Shown here piece after piece: positions 53,446 through 62,843 of a DNA stretch of 64,000 nt. The DNA is taken from the NCBI GenBank assembly GCA_002305575.1, contig DBPP01000002.1:1-64000 (forward strand), read 5' to 3'. Every line of letters starts with the position of its first letter. Positions within the stretch are counted from its first letter, which is position 1. Under the pieces are notes generated by a model that ran no database searches, had not been told where the DNA came from, and worked only from the letters and a program-made list of their open reading frames with translations. A program made the translations under genes and the position numbers. The DNA comes from Ruminococcaceae bacterium UBA1417. Lineage in GTDB: Bacteria > Bacillota > Clostridia > Oscillospirales > Acutalibacteraceae.

Positions 53446-56037
53446 ATGAAACTTCTGGTGCTCGACGGCAACAGCATCGTCAACCGCGCGTTCTACGGCA
53501 TCAAACTGCTCACAACGAAGAGCGGTGAGTTCACGAACGGTATCGTCGGATTTTTGAATATTCTCGAAAAACTCAAGGAGGAAACGCAGCCGGACGCGGT
53601 GGCAATTGCGTTTGACATGCGCGCCCCGACCTTCCGCCACAAGGCCTTTGCCGGCTACAAGGCGCAGCGCAAAGGCATGCCGCCGGAGCTTGCGGCGCAG
53701 ATGCCGCTTTTGAAGGAGCTGTTGCAGGATCTCGGCTACCGCATCGTGACCTGCGAGGGCTGGGAGGCCGACGACATTCTCGGCACGTTTTCGAAGGCCT
53801 GTGAGGAAAAGGGCGATACCTGCATGATTGCGACCGGAGACCGCGACAGTTTACAGCTTGTGTCCGACACGACGACGGTGCGCCTGGCGACGACAAAATT
53901 TGGCCAGTCCGCCGTGACGGTCTACGATGCGGAGAAGATCCGCGAAGTGTATGGTGTTTCGCCGAAGCAGCTGATCGACATCAAGGCGATTCAGGGCGAT
54001 ACCTCGGACAACATCCCGGGTGTGGCGGGCATCGGCGAGAAGGGGGCCGGCGAGCTGATCCGAAAGTTCGGCTCGCTCACCTATATTTACGACCATCTCG
54101 ACACGCTCGACATCAAGCCCGGTATGCGCACGAAGCTCGAGGCATCGAAGGACAATGCGTTTTTAAGCTACGACCTTGGAACGATTCGGCAGGATGCGCC
54201 GATCAACACGAATCTTGAGGATTATGTGCTGACAGCCGGCGATCCCGCAGCGGCCGCTGCGCTTATGACGCGGCTTGAGCTGTTTAAGCTGATGGAGCGG
54301 CTGCACATTACCCCCGGCGCAGCGGTGACGCAGACACCCCAGGCGGGCCAGTCCACAGAAGCGCTGCCTGTGCACGAATACAGCGACGGCGCGCCGGTGC
54401 TCGCCCAGTGCGAGGACCGCGGGGAAGCGTATTTCCTGCCGCAATGGAACGGTGAAACGCTTGAAAAGCTGTATATTTTCGGAAAGTTCGGCGGAGCGAT
54501 GGAGATTGCCGCGGTGAAGGCAGACGATGCATTCCTGCGTGCTTTCCTCTCGAGTACGGCAATTCAAAAATATACGTCCGGCATCAAGCGCCTGCACCGC
54601 GCGGCACTGCGGCTTGGAAAGGGGCTCGAAAATGTAGCGATGGATGTGGAGCTCGCGGCATATCTGCTGAATCCTTCCGGCTCCGATTACACGGTGCCGC
54701 GCCTTGCGGTCGAATATGGCGTGCCGGTTGCGGCGTATGAGGACGAGACGGCTGCAGCCGCGGCGGTGCTGCCGGGCATCTGTGCGGCGCTGCAGCACGC
54801 CATCGACGAAAACGGCCAGCACGAACTGCTGGAGACGATGGAGATTCCACTCGCGCTTGTGCTCGGTGAGATGGAGGAGAGCGGTTTCCTCGTTGACCGC
54901 GCGGCGATCGGCGCGTACGGCGAGCAGCTCGCCGCCGAGGCGGAGCGGCTGCGGCAGGAAATTTTTGAAGACGTCGGCTATGAATTCAACGTCAATTCGC
55001 CTGCGCAACTCGGCGAGGCGCTGTTTGTGAAGCTTGGCCTGCCGCACGGCAAAAAGACCAAAACCGGTTATTCGACGAATGCGGATGTGCTCGAGGGCCT
55101 GCGCGACGTGCACCCTGCAGTCGATAAGATCCTGCGGTTCCGCACGCTTTCGAAGCTCAAATCCACGTACTGCGACGGGCTTTTGAAAGTGATCGCGCCG
55201 GACGGGCGCATCCATTCAAGCTTCAACCAGACTGAAACGCGCACGGGGCGCATCTCCTCCACGGAGCCGAATTTGCAGAATATCCCGGTGCGCACGGCGG
55301 TCGGCCGCGAATTCCGCCGGTTCTTCATTGCGCCGGCGGGGCATAAGCTCGTCGATGCCGACTACTCGCAGATCGAGCTGCGCGTCCTCGCGCACGTGGC
55401 GAACGACGCCCAGATGATCGACGATTTCCGCTCCGGCCGCGACATCCACACGTCGACGGCCGCCCGCGTGTTTGATATGCCCGAAGAGCTCGTCACCCCC
55501 CAGATGCGCAGCCGCGCCAAGGCCGTGAATTTCGGCATCGTGTACGGCATCGGCGCGTTTTCGCTCTCGAAGGACATCGGCGTCAGCCGACGCGAGGCGG
55601 AGGATTACATCCACGATTACCTGCGCAACTACAAGGGCGTCGCCGAATACATGGAGCGTGTTGTGGAAGAAGCCAAGAAAAAGGGCTATGTGGAGACGCT
55701 GTTCGGACGCCGGCGCTATCTGCCCGAGCTTGCGAGCTCAAACTTCAATATGCGCGCGTTCGGCGAGCGCGTTGCGCGCAACATGCCGATTCAGGGCGCG
55801 GCAGCGGACATCATCAAGATCGCGATGATCCGCGTGCGCGGCCGCCTGCTTTCCGAAAAGCTTGCGGCGCGGTTGATTTTGCAGGTGCACGACGAGTTGA
55901 TCGTCGAGTGCCCGGACGCGGAGACGGAGCGTGTGCAGGCCATCCTCAAGGAGGAGATGGAAAATGCCGTCTCCCTCAGCGTGCCGATGATTGCCGACGC
56001 AAAGAGCGGCCAGAGCTGGTACGCGGCAAAGGGGTGA
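53446..56037 (+). CDS. polA: DNA polymerase I
   Basis: An 863-residue polymerase. The 5' nuclease domain (about 1-290) starts MKLLVLDGNSIVNRAFYGIK and has GWEADDILGT, ATGDRDSLQL and GDTSDNIPGVAGIGEKGA. The middle 3'-5' exonuclease-like domain (about 315-470) lacks the DxE metal motif, as in many Firmicutes, so it is probably inactive. The polymerase domain has motif A DYSQIELRVLAHVA, motif B RSRAKAVNFGIVYGIGAF and motif C VHDELIVE. Acts in Okazaki fragment maturation and repair. ATG 53446 has AAAGGAG eight bases upstream. Confidence 0.95.
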   Translation: MKLLVLDGNSIVNRAFYGIKLLTTKSGEFTNGIVGFLNILEKLKEETQPDAVAIAFDMRAPTFRHKAFAGYKAQRKGMPPELAAQMPLLKELLQDLGYRIVTCEGWEADDILGTFSKACEEKGDTCMIATGDRDSLQLVSDTTTVRLATTKFGQSAVTVYDAEKIREVYGVSPKQLIDIKAIQGDTSDNIPGVAGIGEKGAGELIRKFGSLTYIYDHLDTLDIKPGMRTKLEASKDNAFLSYDLGTIRQDAPINTNLEDYVLTAGDPAAAAALMTRLELFKLMERLHITPGAAVTQTPQAGQSTEALPVHEYSDGAPVLAQCEDRGEAYFLPQWNGETLEKLYIFGKFGGAMEIAAVKADDAFLRAFLSSTAIQKYTSGIKRLHRAALRLGKGLENVAMDVELAAYLLNPSGSDYTVPRLAVEYGVPVAAYEDETAAAAAVLPGICAALQHAIDENGQHELLETMEIPLALVLGEMEESGFLVDRAAIGAYGEQLAAEAERLRQEIFEDVGYEFNVNSPAQLGEALFVKLGLPHGKKTKTGYSTNADVLEGLRDVHPAVDKILRFRTLSKLKSTYCDGLLKVIAPDGRIHSSFNQTETRTGRISSTEPNLQNIPVRTAVGREFRRFFIAPAGHKLVDADYSQIELRVLAHVANDAQMIDDFRSGRDIHTSTAARVFDMPEELVTPQMRSRAKAVNFGIVYGIGAFSLSKDIGVSRREAEDYIHDYLRNYKGVAEYMERVVEEAKKKGYVETLFGRRRYLPELASSNFNMRAFGERVARNMPIQGAAADIIKIAMIRVRGRLLSEKLAARLILQVHDELIVECPDAETERVQAILKEEMENAVSLSVPMIADAKSGQSWYAAKG

Positions 56038-56041
56038 GCGC

Positions 56042-56854
56042 ATGATTTTCTGTTGTCCGGCCTGCGGCGGGGCGCTCGAGCGGCATGAAAACGCGCTTGT
56101 TTGCTCCAAGGGGCACAGCTATGACCTTGCCCGGCAGGGATACGTGCACCTGCTGCCAGTGCAGCAAATGCACGCCAAGGTGCCGGGAGATACAAAGCAG
56201 ATGGTTGATGCACGGCGGAAATTCCTCGCGCTCGGCCATTACGACGCGTTTCGCGACACGCTGCGGCGCCTTGCGGCGGCCTATCTGCCCCACGGCGGTA
56301 CGGTGTTGGACGCCGGTTGCGGCGAAGGTTTTTACACAGCGGCCTTGCTGGAAACTGCGCGGGAAAAGGGTGGCCACGTCGCGGGTGTTGACATTTCGAA
56401 ATACGCGGTCAAAGCCGCCGCCGGCCAGCACAAGGGCATTGACTTTGCGGTCGCGAGTTTGTTTCACATCCCGTGCGCTGCAGAAAGCGTCGATGTGCTG
56501 ACCGATGTTTTCGCACCGATTGTGCCCGGGGAATTTCACCGGGTTTTAAAGCCCGGCGGCGTGATGATTCTCGCCGTACCCGGTGCGCGCCACCTCTATG
56601 GTATGAAAACGGTGCTGTACGACGCGCCGTATGAAAATGAGGAGCGCGATACAGATTACGACGGCTTTGACTTTCTTGGCGCCGAAAGCGTGGCGCGTGA
56701 AATCACGGTGGAGGGAACCGAAAACATTGAGGCACTGTTTTCGATGACACCGTATTACTGGAAAACGGACGTGGCAGGCGGCGAGCGCCTGCGACGGCTC
56801 AACACCCTGCAGACGGAAATCAAGTTCCGCTTCCTCGTGTATCGCAGACGTTGA
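56042..56854 (+). CDS. rlmA: 23S rRNA (guanine-N1)-methyltransferase, RlmA type
   Basis: A 270-residue enzyme: an N-terminal zinc ribbon (CPACGGALERHENALVCSKG with HSYD, binding Cys/Cys/Cys/His), the RlmA linker DLARQGYVHLL, and a SAM-dependent fold with VLDAGCGEGFYT as motif I and DVLTDVFAPI as motif IV. It methylates G745/G748 of 23S rRNA. ATG 56042 comes four bases after the polA stop with GGGGTGA upstream. Confidence 0.87.
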   Translation: MIFCCPACGGALERHENALVCSKGHSYDLARQGYVHLLPVQQMHAKVPGDTKQMVDARRKFLALGHYDAFRDTLRRLAAAYLPHGGTVLDAGCGEGFYTAALLETAREKGGHVAGVDISKYAVKAAAGQHKGIDFAVASLFHIPCAAESVDVLTDVFAPIVPGEFHRVLKPGGVMILAVPGARHLYGMKTVLYDAPYENEERDTDYDGFDFLGAESVAREITVEGTENIEALFSMTPYYWKTDVAGGERLRRLNTLQTEIKFRFLVYRRR

Positions 56855-57049
56855 ATCGGCGGCGCGGCCGTTTGCAGATTGTTCACGGAATATTTCGAAT
56901 CTTGCTACAAAATGCAGTAGAAATCGCGCTCGCGTTGTGCTATATTGATGATGTGCGGCGCGGGCGGACCGCAAAATCGGACTGCGCGGCTTTCCGCTTT
57001 GGGGAGATATGCGCCGTGAAATTTTATAGCAAGAGGTTCAAAAGCAAAA

Positions 57050-57472
57050 ATGAAAATATTGTTTGTTTGCACGGGCAATACGTGCAGAAGCCCGATGGCG
57101 GAGGGGATCTTCCGCCACGATATGGAGCAGCGGGGCTTTGAAAACATCATGTGCCAGAGCGCGGGGCTTTCCGCTGTGGAGGGGGAGCACCCCACAGAAA
57201 ATGCGGTGGCGGTTTGCCGGGAGATTGGCGTTGACATCAGCGGCCATATCACGCGGCGGTTTACGCCGGATGAAATTGACATCTGGGACATGTATTTCAC
57301 AATGTCCAAAACACATGCCTATATTCTGGCGCAGGCTGGCGTGCCGTCCGAGCGCATTTATGTGCCGCATTATATTGAGGATCCCTTCGGCGGCGATCTC
57401 GATACATACCGCCGGTGCCGGGACAAGCTGCACGAGGAATTGCAGATTTTCCAGCGTTTCCTGGGGTTCTGA
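57050..57472 (+). CDS. Low-molecular-weight phosphatase, probably protein-arginine phosphatase (YwlE-like)
   Basis: A 140-residue phosphatase. The P-loop CTGNTCRSPMAEGIF (C7 nucleophile, R13) has Thr at position 11, the residue that in YwlE favours phospho-arginine over phospho-tyrosine. The acid loop is near HYIEDPFGGDLDTYRRCRD (Asp general acid). It would counter McsB-type arginine kinases. A GATGATGTG-preceded TATATT near 56940 may be its promoter. The 195-base gap before it holds nothing else I can name. Confidence 0.85.
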   Translation: MKILFVCTGNTCRSPMAEGIFRHDMEQRGFENIMCQSAGLSAVEGEHPTENAVAVCREIGVDISGHITRRFTPDEIDIWDMYFTMSKTHAYILAQAGVPSERIYVPHYIEDPFGGDLDTYRRCRDKLHEELQIFQRFLGF

Positions 57473-57499
57473 CACGCAGACCGGCGGGAGGAGTCCAAA

Positions 57500-57934
57500 A
57501 TGGAAATTGTTCGTATGGAGGCGGCCCATATCCCGCAGATTGCGGCGCTCGAGCGGCTGTGCTTTTCAGAGCCGTGGAGCGAACGGTCCCTGCTGGAAGA
57601 GACGGAAAATCCGGCCGCGTACTTTATAGTGGCCGTAGAGGACGGCGCGGTGCGCGGCTATGCCGGCATGCACACCGTCCTTGGAGAAAGTTATGTCGAC
57701 AACATTGCCGTGTTCCCCGCATACCGGGGCAGGGGGATCGGTCGGGCGCTCACGCAGGCGCTGATCGACCGCGCGCGGGCGGTGGACGGCGCGTTCATCA
57801 CGCTTGAGGTGCGCGCGTCGAATCGGGCGGCGATTGCCCTTTATACCGCGCTCGGCTTCGAAAAGGTCGGCGTGCGGCCCAATTTTTATATGGCGCCCCG
57901 CGAGGACGCTGCGCTGTTCACGCTGCGGTTTTGA
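57500..57934 (+). CDS. rimI: Ribosomal protein S18-alanine N-acetyltransferase
   Basis: A 144-residue GNAT enzyme: ALERLCFSEPWSERSLLEE at the N-terminus, VDNIAVFPAYRGRGIGRALT with acetyl-CoA loop RGRGIG, and ITLEVRASNRAAIALYTALG plus FEKVGVRPNFY are RimI-typical. Preceded by GGAGGAG. tsaB/tsaD, often neighbours, are not here. The stop lies next to galT. Confidence 0.88.
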   Translation: MEIVRMEAAHIPQIAALERLCFSEPWSERSLLEETENPAAYFIVAVEDGAVRGYAGMHTVLGESYVDNIAVFPAYRGRGIGRALTQALIDRARAVDGAFITLEVRASNRAAIALYTALGFEKVGVRPNFYMAPREDAALFTLRF

Positions 57935-57997
57935 ATGGGCGTGAACAGCGAAACGGAGAGAAAAGCGGAACGGGATCAATACAGGAGGGGAATTCTT

Positions 57998-59491
57998 ATG
58001 CTGTACGGAAAAATCGAGGCGCTCGTGGCTTATGGCATTCAGACGGGGCTTGTGGAAGCGGAGGACGCGATTTACACGCGCAACCGGCTTTTGGAAGCGT
58101 TTCAGGAGGATGACTGGGCGCCGGAAGCGCCGGAAGCCTACGAAAGTCTCGCCGCGCTGCTCGACGCGCTCTGCGACGAGGCGGTGCGCCGCGGGGTGAT
58201 CGAAGACGGCGTGACGGCCCGCGATTTGTTTGACACGAAGCTGATGGGGCTGCTGACGCCCCGACCGTCGCAGATCAACGCGCAGTTCCGGAAGCTGTAT
58301 GCGCAGTCGCCGGAAAAGGCGACCGACTGGTTCTACCGGCTTTGCGGCGACTGCAATTATATCCGCCGCGACCGCGTAGCGCGGGACCTCAAATGGGTGT
58401 ATCATGATCCGCGCTTCGGAGATCTCGATATCACGATCAACCTTTCGAAGCCGGAAAAGGACCCTAAGGCGATCGCTGCGGCCAAGAAGATGAAGGCTGC
58501 GGGCTACCCGCCGTGCATGCTCTGCAAAGAGAACATCGGCTATGCGGGCCGCGTGAATTTTCCGGCGCGCCAGAACCACCGCGCGGTGCCGGTCACGATC
58601 AACGGGGCGGACTGGTTCTTCCAGTATTCGCCGTATGTCTACTACAACGAGCACTGCATCGTATTCTGTGGCGAGCACGTGCCGATGCAGATCGACGAGA
58701 GTACCTTCCGCAAGCTTTTTGATTTTGTCTCACAGTATCCGCACTATTTCCTCGGCTCGAACGCCGATCTGCCGATTGTCGGCGGTTCCATCCTGACGCA
58801 CGACCACTATCAGGGCGGCCGCTATACGTTTGCAATGGCGCGGGCAAACATCGAGGAGCACTGCACAATCCGCGGGTTTGAAGATGTGGAGGCCGGCATT
58901 TTGAACTGGCCGGTTTCCGTGCTGCGTCTGCGCTCGAAGGAGCCGGCGCGTCTCATTGCGCTTGCTACCCGTGTGCTCGCGTGTTGGCGCGGCTATACGG
59001 ACGAATCGGCATTCATTTTCGCAGAAACAGATGGAGAACCGCACAACACGATCACGCCGATTGCCCGCTGTGTGGACGGCGTATTTGAACTTGATCTTGC
59101 GCTGCGCAACAACATCACGACCGCGCAGTATCCGCTTGGCGTGTATCACCCGCATGACGAGCTGCACCACATTAAGAAAGAAAATATCGGCCTGATCGAG
59201 GTGATGGGTCTCGCGGTGTTGCCGTCGCGCCTGAAGGAAGAGCTGCGCATTTTGGCGCAGACGCTTGTGCAGGGGGGCGACGTTGCCGCAGACGAGCGCA
59301 TTGCCAAGCATGCCGATTGGGCCGGAACCGTCCTCGAAAACCATCCGGAGTTAAACGCGGAGAATGCCGAAGCCATCCTTCAGCAGGAGGTTGGCGCCGT
59401 GTTTGTCCGTGTACTCGAGGACGCGGGCGTTTACAAATGCACGCCTGAGGGCCGCGCATCGTTCCGTCGGTTCATCGCATCCATTGCATAA
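57998..59491 (+). CDS. galT: UDP-glucose--hexose-1-phosphate uridylyltransferase, Gram-positive (GalT class 2)
   Basis: A 497-residue enzyme of the Leloir pathway, converting Gal-1-P and UDP-Glc to UDP-Gal and Glc-1-P. The length and sequence (YRLCGDCNYIRRDRVARDLK, DLDITINLSKPEKDP, CMLCKENIGYAGRVNFPARQ, GGSILTHDHYQGGRY) belong to the long Firmicutes form; the HDHYQGG box gives the catalytic His. ATG 57998 has AGGAGGGG at ideal distance. galK and galE are not adjacent. Confidence 0.94.
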   Translation: MLYGKIEALVAYGIQTGLVEAEDAIYTRNRLLEAFQEDDWAPEAPEAYESLAALLDALCDEAVRRGVIEDGVTARDLFDTKLMGLLTPRPSQINAQFRKLYAQSPEKATDWFYRLCGDCNYIRRDRVARDLKWVYHDPRFGDLDITINLSKPEKDPKAIAAAKKMKAAGYPPCMLCKENIGYAGRVNFPARQNHRAVPVTINGADWFFQYSPYVYYNEHCIVFCGEHVPMQIDESTFRKLFDFVSQYPHYFLGSNADLPIVGGSILTHDHYQGGRYTFAMARANIEEHCTIRGFEDVEAGILNWPVSVLRLRSKEPARLIALATRVLACWRGYTDESAFIFAETDGEPHNTITPIARCVDGVFELDLALRNNITTAQYPLGVYHPHDELHHIKKENIGLIEVMGLAVLPSRLKEELRILAQTLVQGGDVAADERIAKHADWAGTVLENHPELNAENAEAILQQEVGAVFVRVLEDAGVYKCTPEGRASFRRFIASIA

Positions 59492-59532
59492 TAACGCGCG
59501 GTAGCGCGTAAAAAATAAGGGGAGAATTGGAC

Positions 59533-60378
59533 ATGGCACTTGTGGATTTTAAGTATTTTTCGCCCGTGCTGGGCATGCAGACGGCGTTGACGATTATCCT
59601 GCCGGAAAACGCGCAGGGCATCGGCGTCGTGGGCGCCGGTCAGGACAGTGACGCGCCGATTCCGACGCTGTATCTGCTCCACGGCATGAGCGACGACCAG
59701 ACCATCTGGCAGCGGCGCACGTCGATTGAACGGTACGTGGCGGACAAACGCCTCGCGGTCGTTATGATGACGACGCATCTCGGCGCCTACACGAACCAGA
59801 AGTACGGCTTCCGCTACTTTGATTTTGTAGCGAAGGAGGTGCCGGAAGTCTGCGCACGGTATTTCAATCTGTCGCGCCGGCGGGAGGAAAAATTTGTGGC
59901 CGGCCTTTCGATGGGTGGCTACGGCGCTTTGAAGATCGGCCTTGCGCTGCCGGAGGAGTTCTCCGTTGTCGGCGCGCTTTCCGGGGGCTGCGACCGGCTC
60001 AGCACTTTGCCGGAAGCCGTTCGGGCGTTTCCGAGCATTGAAGCGCTGCGCGCGGCGCAGGAGACGCTGAGCCCGATGGAGTACCGGCAGGGCATGCAGT
60101 TTTTCCTGAACTTCGGTTCGCCCGCTGAATTCGAGCAGAACGATCTCGACAACCTGTTCCGCCTCGCCGAAAAGGCCAAGGCGTCGGGCAAGCGGCTGCC
60201 AAGCCTGATTTTGCGCTGCGGCACCGAGGACACGATGGCGATCGGGCCAAACCGCCGCCTGAAGGCGCACCTTGACGCGCTCGGCATCGAAAACGACTAT
60301 GCAGAATTCCCCGGCATTCACGATTGGGCGTTCTGGGACACGCATATTCAGTACGTGCTTTCCAAACTTCCGGTGTGA
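59533..60378 (+). CDS. Esterase-family alpha/beta hydrolase (EstA/tributyrin esterase-like)
   Basis: A 281-residue cytosolic hydrolase. TLYLLHGMSDDQTIWQRRTS (oxyanion region), GLSMGGYGALKIGLALPEEF (nucleophile Ser in GLSMGG), an acid residue in LRCGTEDTM and His in FPGIHDWAFWDTH complete the triad expected for PF00756 esterases. Substrate unknown: acetylated sugars or S-formylglutathione-like thioesters are possible. Starts at ATG after GGGGAGAA, 41 bases after galT. Confidence 0.87.
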   Translation: MALVDFKYFSPVLGMQTALTIILPENAQGIGVVGAGQDSDAPIPTLYLLHGMSDDQTIWQRRTSIERYVADKRLAVVMMTTHLGAYTNQKYGFRYFDFVAKEVPEVCARYFNLSRRREEKFVAGLSMGGYGALKIGLALPEEFSVVGALSGGCDRLSTLPEAVRAFPSIEALRAAQETLSPMEYRQGMQFFLNFGSPAEFEQNDLDNLFRLAEKAKASGKRLPSLILRCGTEDTMAIGPNRRLKAHLDALGIENDYAEFPGIHDWAFWDTHIQYVLSKLPV

Positions 60379-60395
60379 GTCAACCCTGCTATACA

Positions 60396-60440
60396 AAAAG
60401 CGCATCCGGATACCCAGAAGGACCGGATGCGCTTTTGATT
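60396..60440. terminator. Bidirectional terminator
   Basis: AAAAGCGCATCCGG and CCGGATGCGCTTTT form a 14-bp stem between two convergent genes; A and T runs at both sides serve both strands. Confidence 0.9.
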
Positions 60441-60446
60441 TTGCGC

Positions 60447-62039
60447 TCATGCATTTTCCTCAAGATCGGCAGCTGTGCCGGAAAAGTCGATGTTCTTGAG
60501 CGGTTCGCCCTTGGAGCCGTCCTCGTTTACTTTCTGCATATTCGGGTAAACGAGCGCCAGATATTCGTCGTCGAGGTGACGGTCGAGAAAATGCTGGAAA
60601 GCGGTGGTGGCCGGTACGTTGCGGCTGCGCTCGTCAGCACGAATGAGTGCGGCGCACGAAATGAAAGCGTCAAAAATCATGAAGGCCGCGAGCACGATGG
60701 TCAGGACGCCGCCCACGCGTTTCGGGATTTTCTCGATCCAGCGCGAAATCTCCGGGTATACGGTCTTGATCCACAAAAGGCCCAAGGTGCCCCAGATCAG
60801 GCCGAACATCAGGTTCGTGCGGCCGTCGATGTTGAACGGCGTGTCGCTGTAATCCCAGGAAACGGTGCCGAAGCACAGCTCCTGTCCCAGGCTGCACAGG
60901 TATTCAAATGCAGCGCCAATGATGCCGCTCGCCACAAAAATGACGGCGGAATCCTGCCTGTACAGCCGATACAGGCACAGCGTGATGATCGCCGCACCGC
61001 CGCCGTAGATCGGCTGAAACGGCCCGTAAACAAGGCCGACGCGCAGCTCGATCGTATGCGCGATGAAGAACGCCCAGCATTCCTCGAGTACAAAACCGGC
61101 GATGCAGCCGATGAAGAAAATCCAGAACAGTTTCGTCAGGTTCATGCCAAAAGCGAACGGGCGGTCTTCCGGGTTTTCGAAGGTCGCTTCAAATTCATAG
61201 CGGTTGCGCGCTTCGCGCTCCGCGCGGCGCTTCTTGCGTTCCGCGGTGGTGATGCGGTACGCATCCAGCTCCTTTTCGTACTGCTCGGAGGTCATGTCAG
61301 GCGAGGCGTTTAAAAAGCGGCGCTTGAAAAAGTTGGATTTGTTCAGCAATGCCGTGTAGCTTTCCTCGGCGTTTTCCTGCGCTTTAAGCAGCTTTTCGTC
61401 CAGATCCAATTCGTCGAGTGCCTCTGCTGCGTCGAGCGTTCGCTCCGCCACAGCGTTGCCCAGCGCGTCCCGCGCTTCCCGTACGCGGCGGCCCAGCTCG
61501 GCAAGTCTTTTGAACTGGTGGCTCAGTTTGGCGATCGTGATGATTGTCAAAATGAGGTCGAGCAACAGGATGTCGAGAAAGGTAAACAGAATGATTTTGT
61601 GGATGGTCGGACTGATGTAATCGAGCAGAAAGCCCACAATGGGAAAAACGAACAGCAAAATCGGCGTGAAAATCACGCCGCGCAGCAGCGCGAGTGGCAC
61701 ACAGATGTAGCCCTTGAAGTTCCAGCGGAAAGAGGAATAATCCCGCAGGCGGAGCTTGGCGGTCCGGTGCAGGAGCCATGCCGTTGCAAGCTCCACAAGC
61801 ACGCTCGAGAGCAGACAGAAAAAAAGCGTGGCCGCTACGTTGGGGGCGAGATGCAGCGCGGTTAGAGCCGCCCAAGGCAGGGCGAGCATCAGGCCATACT
61901 GGGGGCAATAGGGGCCATTGAGCATACCGGGGTTTTTGAATTTCTTGTGCACAATGGCATTGTATGCAACTTCGGAGAGCCACCCGAAAAAAGAAGCCAG
62001 CATAAAATACCAGAGGAATTTCCAAATGTCGAATGCCAT
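60447..62039 (-). CDS. CmpB-type 'putative ABC transporter permease' membrane protein, tandem domains
   Basis: A 530-residue protein with two copies of the CmpB (PF06541) type four-helix unit. Repeat one starts FLWYFMLASFFGWLSEVAYN with NPGMLNGPYCPQYGLML; repeat two has FWIFFIGCIAGFVLEECWAF with VGLVYGPFQPIYGGGA and WDYSDTPFNIDGRTNLMFGL. A charged cytosolic coiled linker (about 185-300) joins them. Family function is not established despite the name; no ABC ATPase is nearby. ATG 62039 has AAAGGAGAT upstream. Confidence 0.78.
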   Translation of the reverse strand: MAFDIWKFLWYFMLASFFGWLSEVAYNAIVHKKFKNPGMLNGPYCPQYGLMLALPWAALTALHLAPNVAATLFFCLLSSVLVELATAWLLHRTAKLRLRDYSSFRWNFKGYICVPLALLRGVIFTPILLFVFPIVGFLLDYISPTIHKIILFTFLDILLLDLILTIITIAKLSHQFKRLAELGRRVREARDALGNAVAERTLDAAEALDELDLDEKLLKAQENAEESYTALLNKSNFFKRRFLNASPDMTSEQYEKELDAYRITTAERKKRRAEREARNRYEFEATFENPEDRPFAFGMNLTKLFWIFFIGCIAGFVLEECWAFFIAHTIELRVGLVYGPFQPIYGGGAAIITLCLYRLYRQDSAVIFVASGIIGAAFEYLCSLGQELCFGTVSWDYSDTPFNIDGRTNLMFGLIWGTLGLLWIKTVYPEISRWIEKIPKRVGGVLTIVLAAFMIFDAFISCAALIRADERSRNVPATTAFQHFLDRHLDDEYLALVYPNMQKVNEDGSKGEPLKNIDFSGTAADLEENA

Positions 62040-62239
62040 GCATTCATCTCCTTTTTCACTCGGTATACGAAGTATACCATATTCTGCTGCAAGCAACAAT
62101 ACCTATCGTCGAAAACGCGCGAAAAAGGTCGCTACGCCCTGCTTTTCCACCGCAAGATCCACCGGGGTATTTCTTATACATATGCGGAAAGCGGCCTGTA
62201 CAGTCGCCGACCGCCGCATTTGCCACCGTTTTGGGCGAC

Positions 62240-62268
62240 TTGCAAACCCTGTCGCATTGTGGTAGAAT
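62240..62268 (+). promoter_or_regulatory. Promoter of mscL
   Basis: TTGCAA at 62240-62245, a 17-base spacer, TAGAAT at 62263-62268, 34 bases before the start. Confidence 0.7.
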
Positions 62269-62301
62269 CAGTCGAAGAACCCGGAAAGGCAGGAGATCAA
62301 A

Positions 62302-62733
62302 ATGAAAAAAATATGGCAGGAGTTTAAGGAGTTTATTTCCCGCGGCAACGTGCTGGATATGGCGGTCGGCGTTGTCATCGCTTCGTCGTTTACATCGGTG
62401 GTCAATTCGGCGGTTTCCGATATTGTCACACCCGTTGTCGGGCTGTTTTTGCCGGATACGACGTTTGCGGACTGGGCGCCGGGCGGCTTTGCAATCGGTT
62501 CCTTCATCAATGCTGTGATCACCTTTTTCATCACGGCAGCCGTGATTTTCATTGTGATGAAGGCTTTCAACGCAGCGCGTCGGATGGTTTCCAAAAAGGA
62601 GGAAACGCCGAAGGCGCCGACCACGAAGGTCTGCCCGTACTGCCTTTCGGAGGATGTAAAGATCGGGGCGGTCAAGTGCCCGCACTGCGCTTCAGATCTG
62701 CCGCCTGAAGAGGAGAAGAAGGAAAGCGCGTAA
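62302..62733 (+). CDS. mscL: Large-conductance mechanosensitive channel with C-terminal zinc ribbon
   Basis: A 143-residue channel that opens under hypo-osmotic shock. MKKIWQEFKEFISRGNVLDM and AVGVVIASSFTSVVNSAVSD are the conserved N-terminal helix and TM1; TM2 is AVITFFITAAVIFIVMKAFN. The periplasmic loop is short. The tail ends in an unusual zinc-ribbon-like CPYC...CPHC pair (about 112-130), in place of the usual amphipathic C-terminal helix bundle alone. Start ATG after AAAGGCAGGAG. Confidence 0.93.
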   Translation: MKKIWQEFKEFISRGNVLDMAVGVVIASSFTSVVNSAVSDIVTPVVGLFLPDTTFADWAPGGFAIGSFINAVITFFITAAVIFIVMKAFNAARRMVSKKEETPKAPTTKVCPYCLSEDVKIGAVKCPHCASDLPPEEEKKESA

Positions 62734-62757
62734 TTCCGCGCCGTTGAAAACAAAAGG

Positions 62758-62803
62758 AACGCCGTGCAGCGCCCTCAAGGAAGAGCGCCGTACGGCGTTT
62801 TTA
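62758..62803 (+). terminator. Terminator of mscL
   Basis: AACGCCGT pairs with ACGGCGTT, extended inside by GCGC contacts, and is followed by TTTTAT. Confidence 0.8.
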
Positions 62804-62843
62804 TAACTGAATATATTTTACATCTATTTGACTTGTGGCACGA

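Noticed and set aside
54380..54860. Active proofreading domain in DNA polymerase I
   Set aside because: The DxE metal-binding motif expected at the start of the 3'-5' exonuclease domain is absent.
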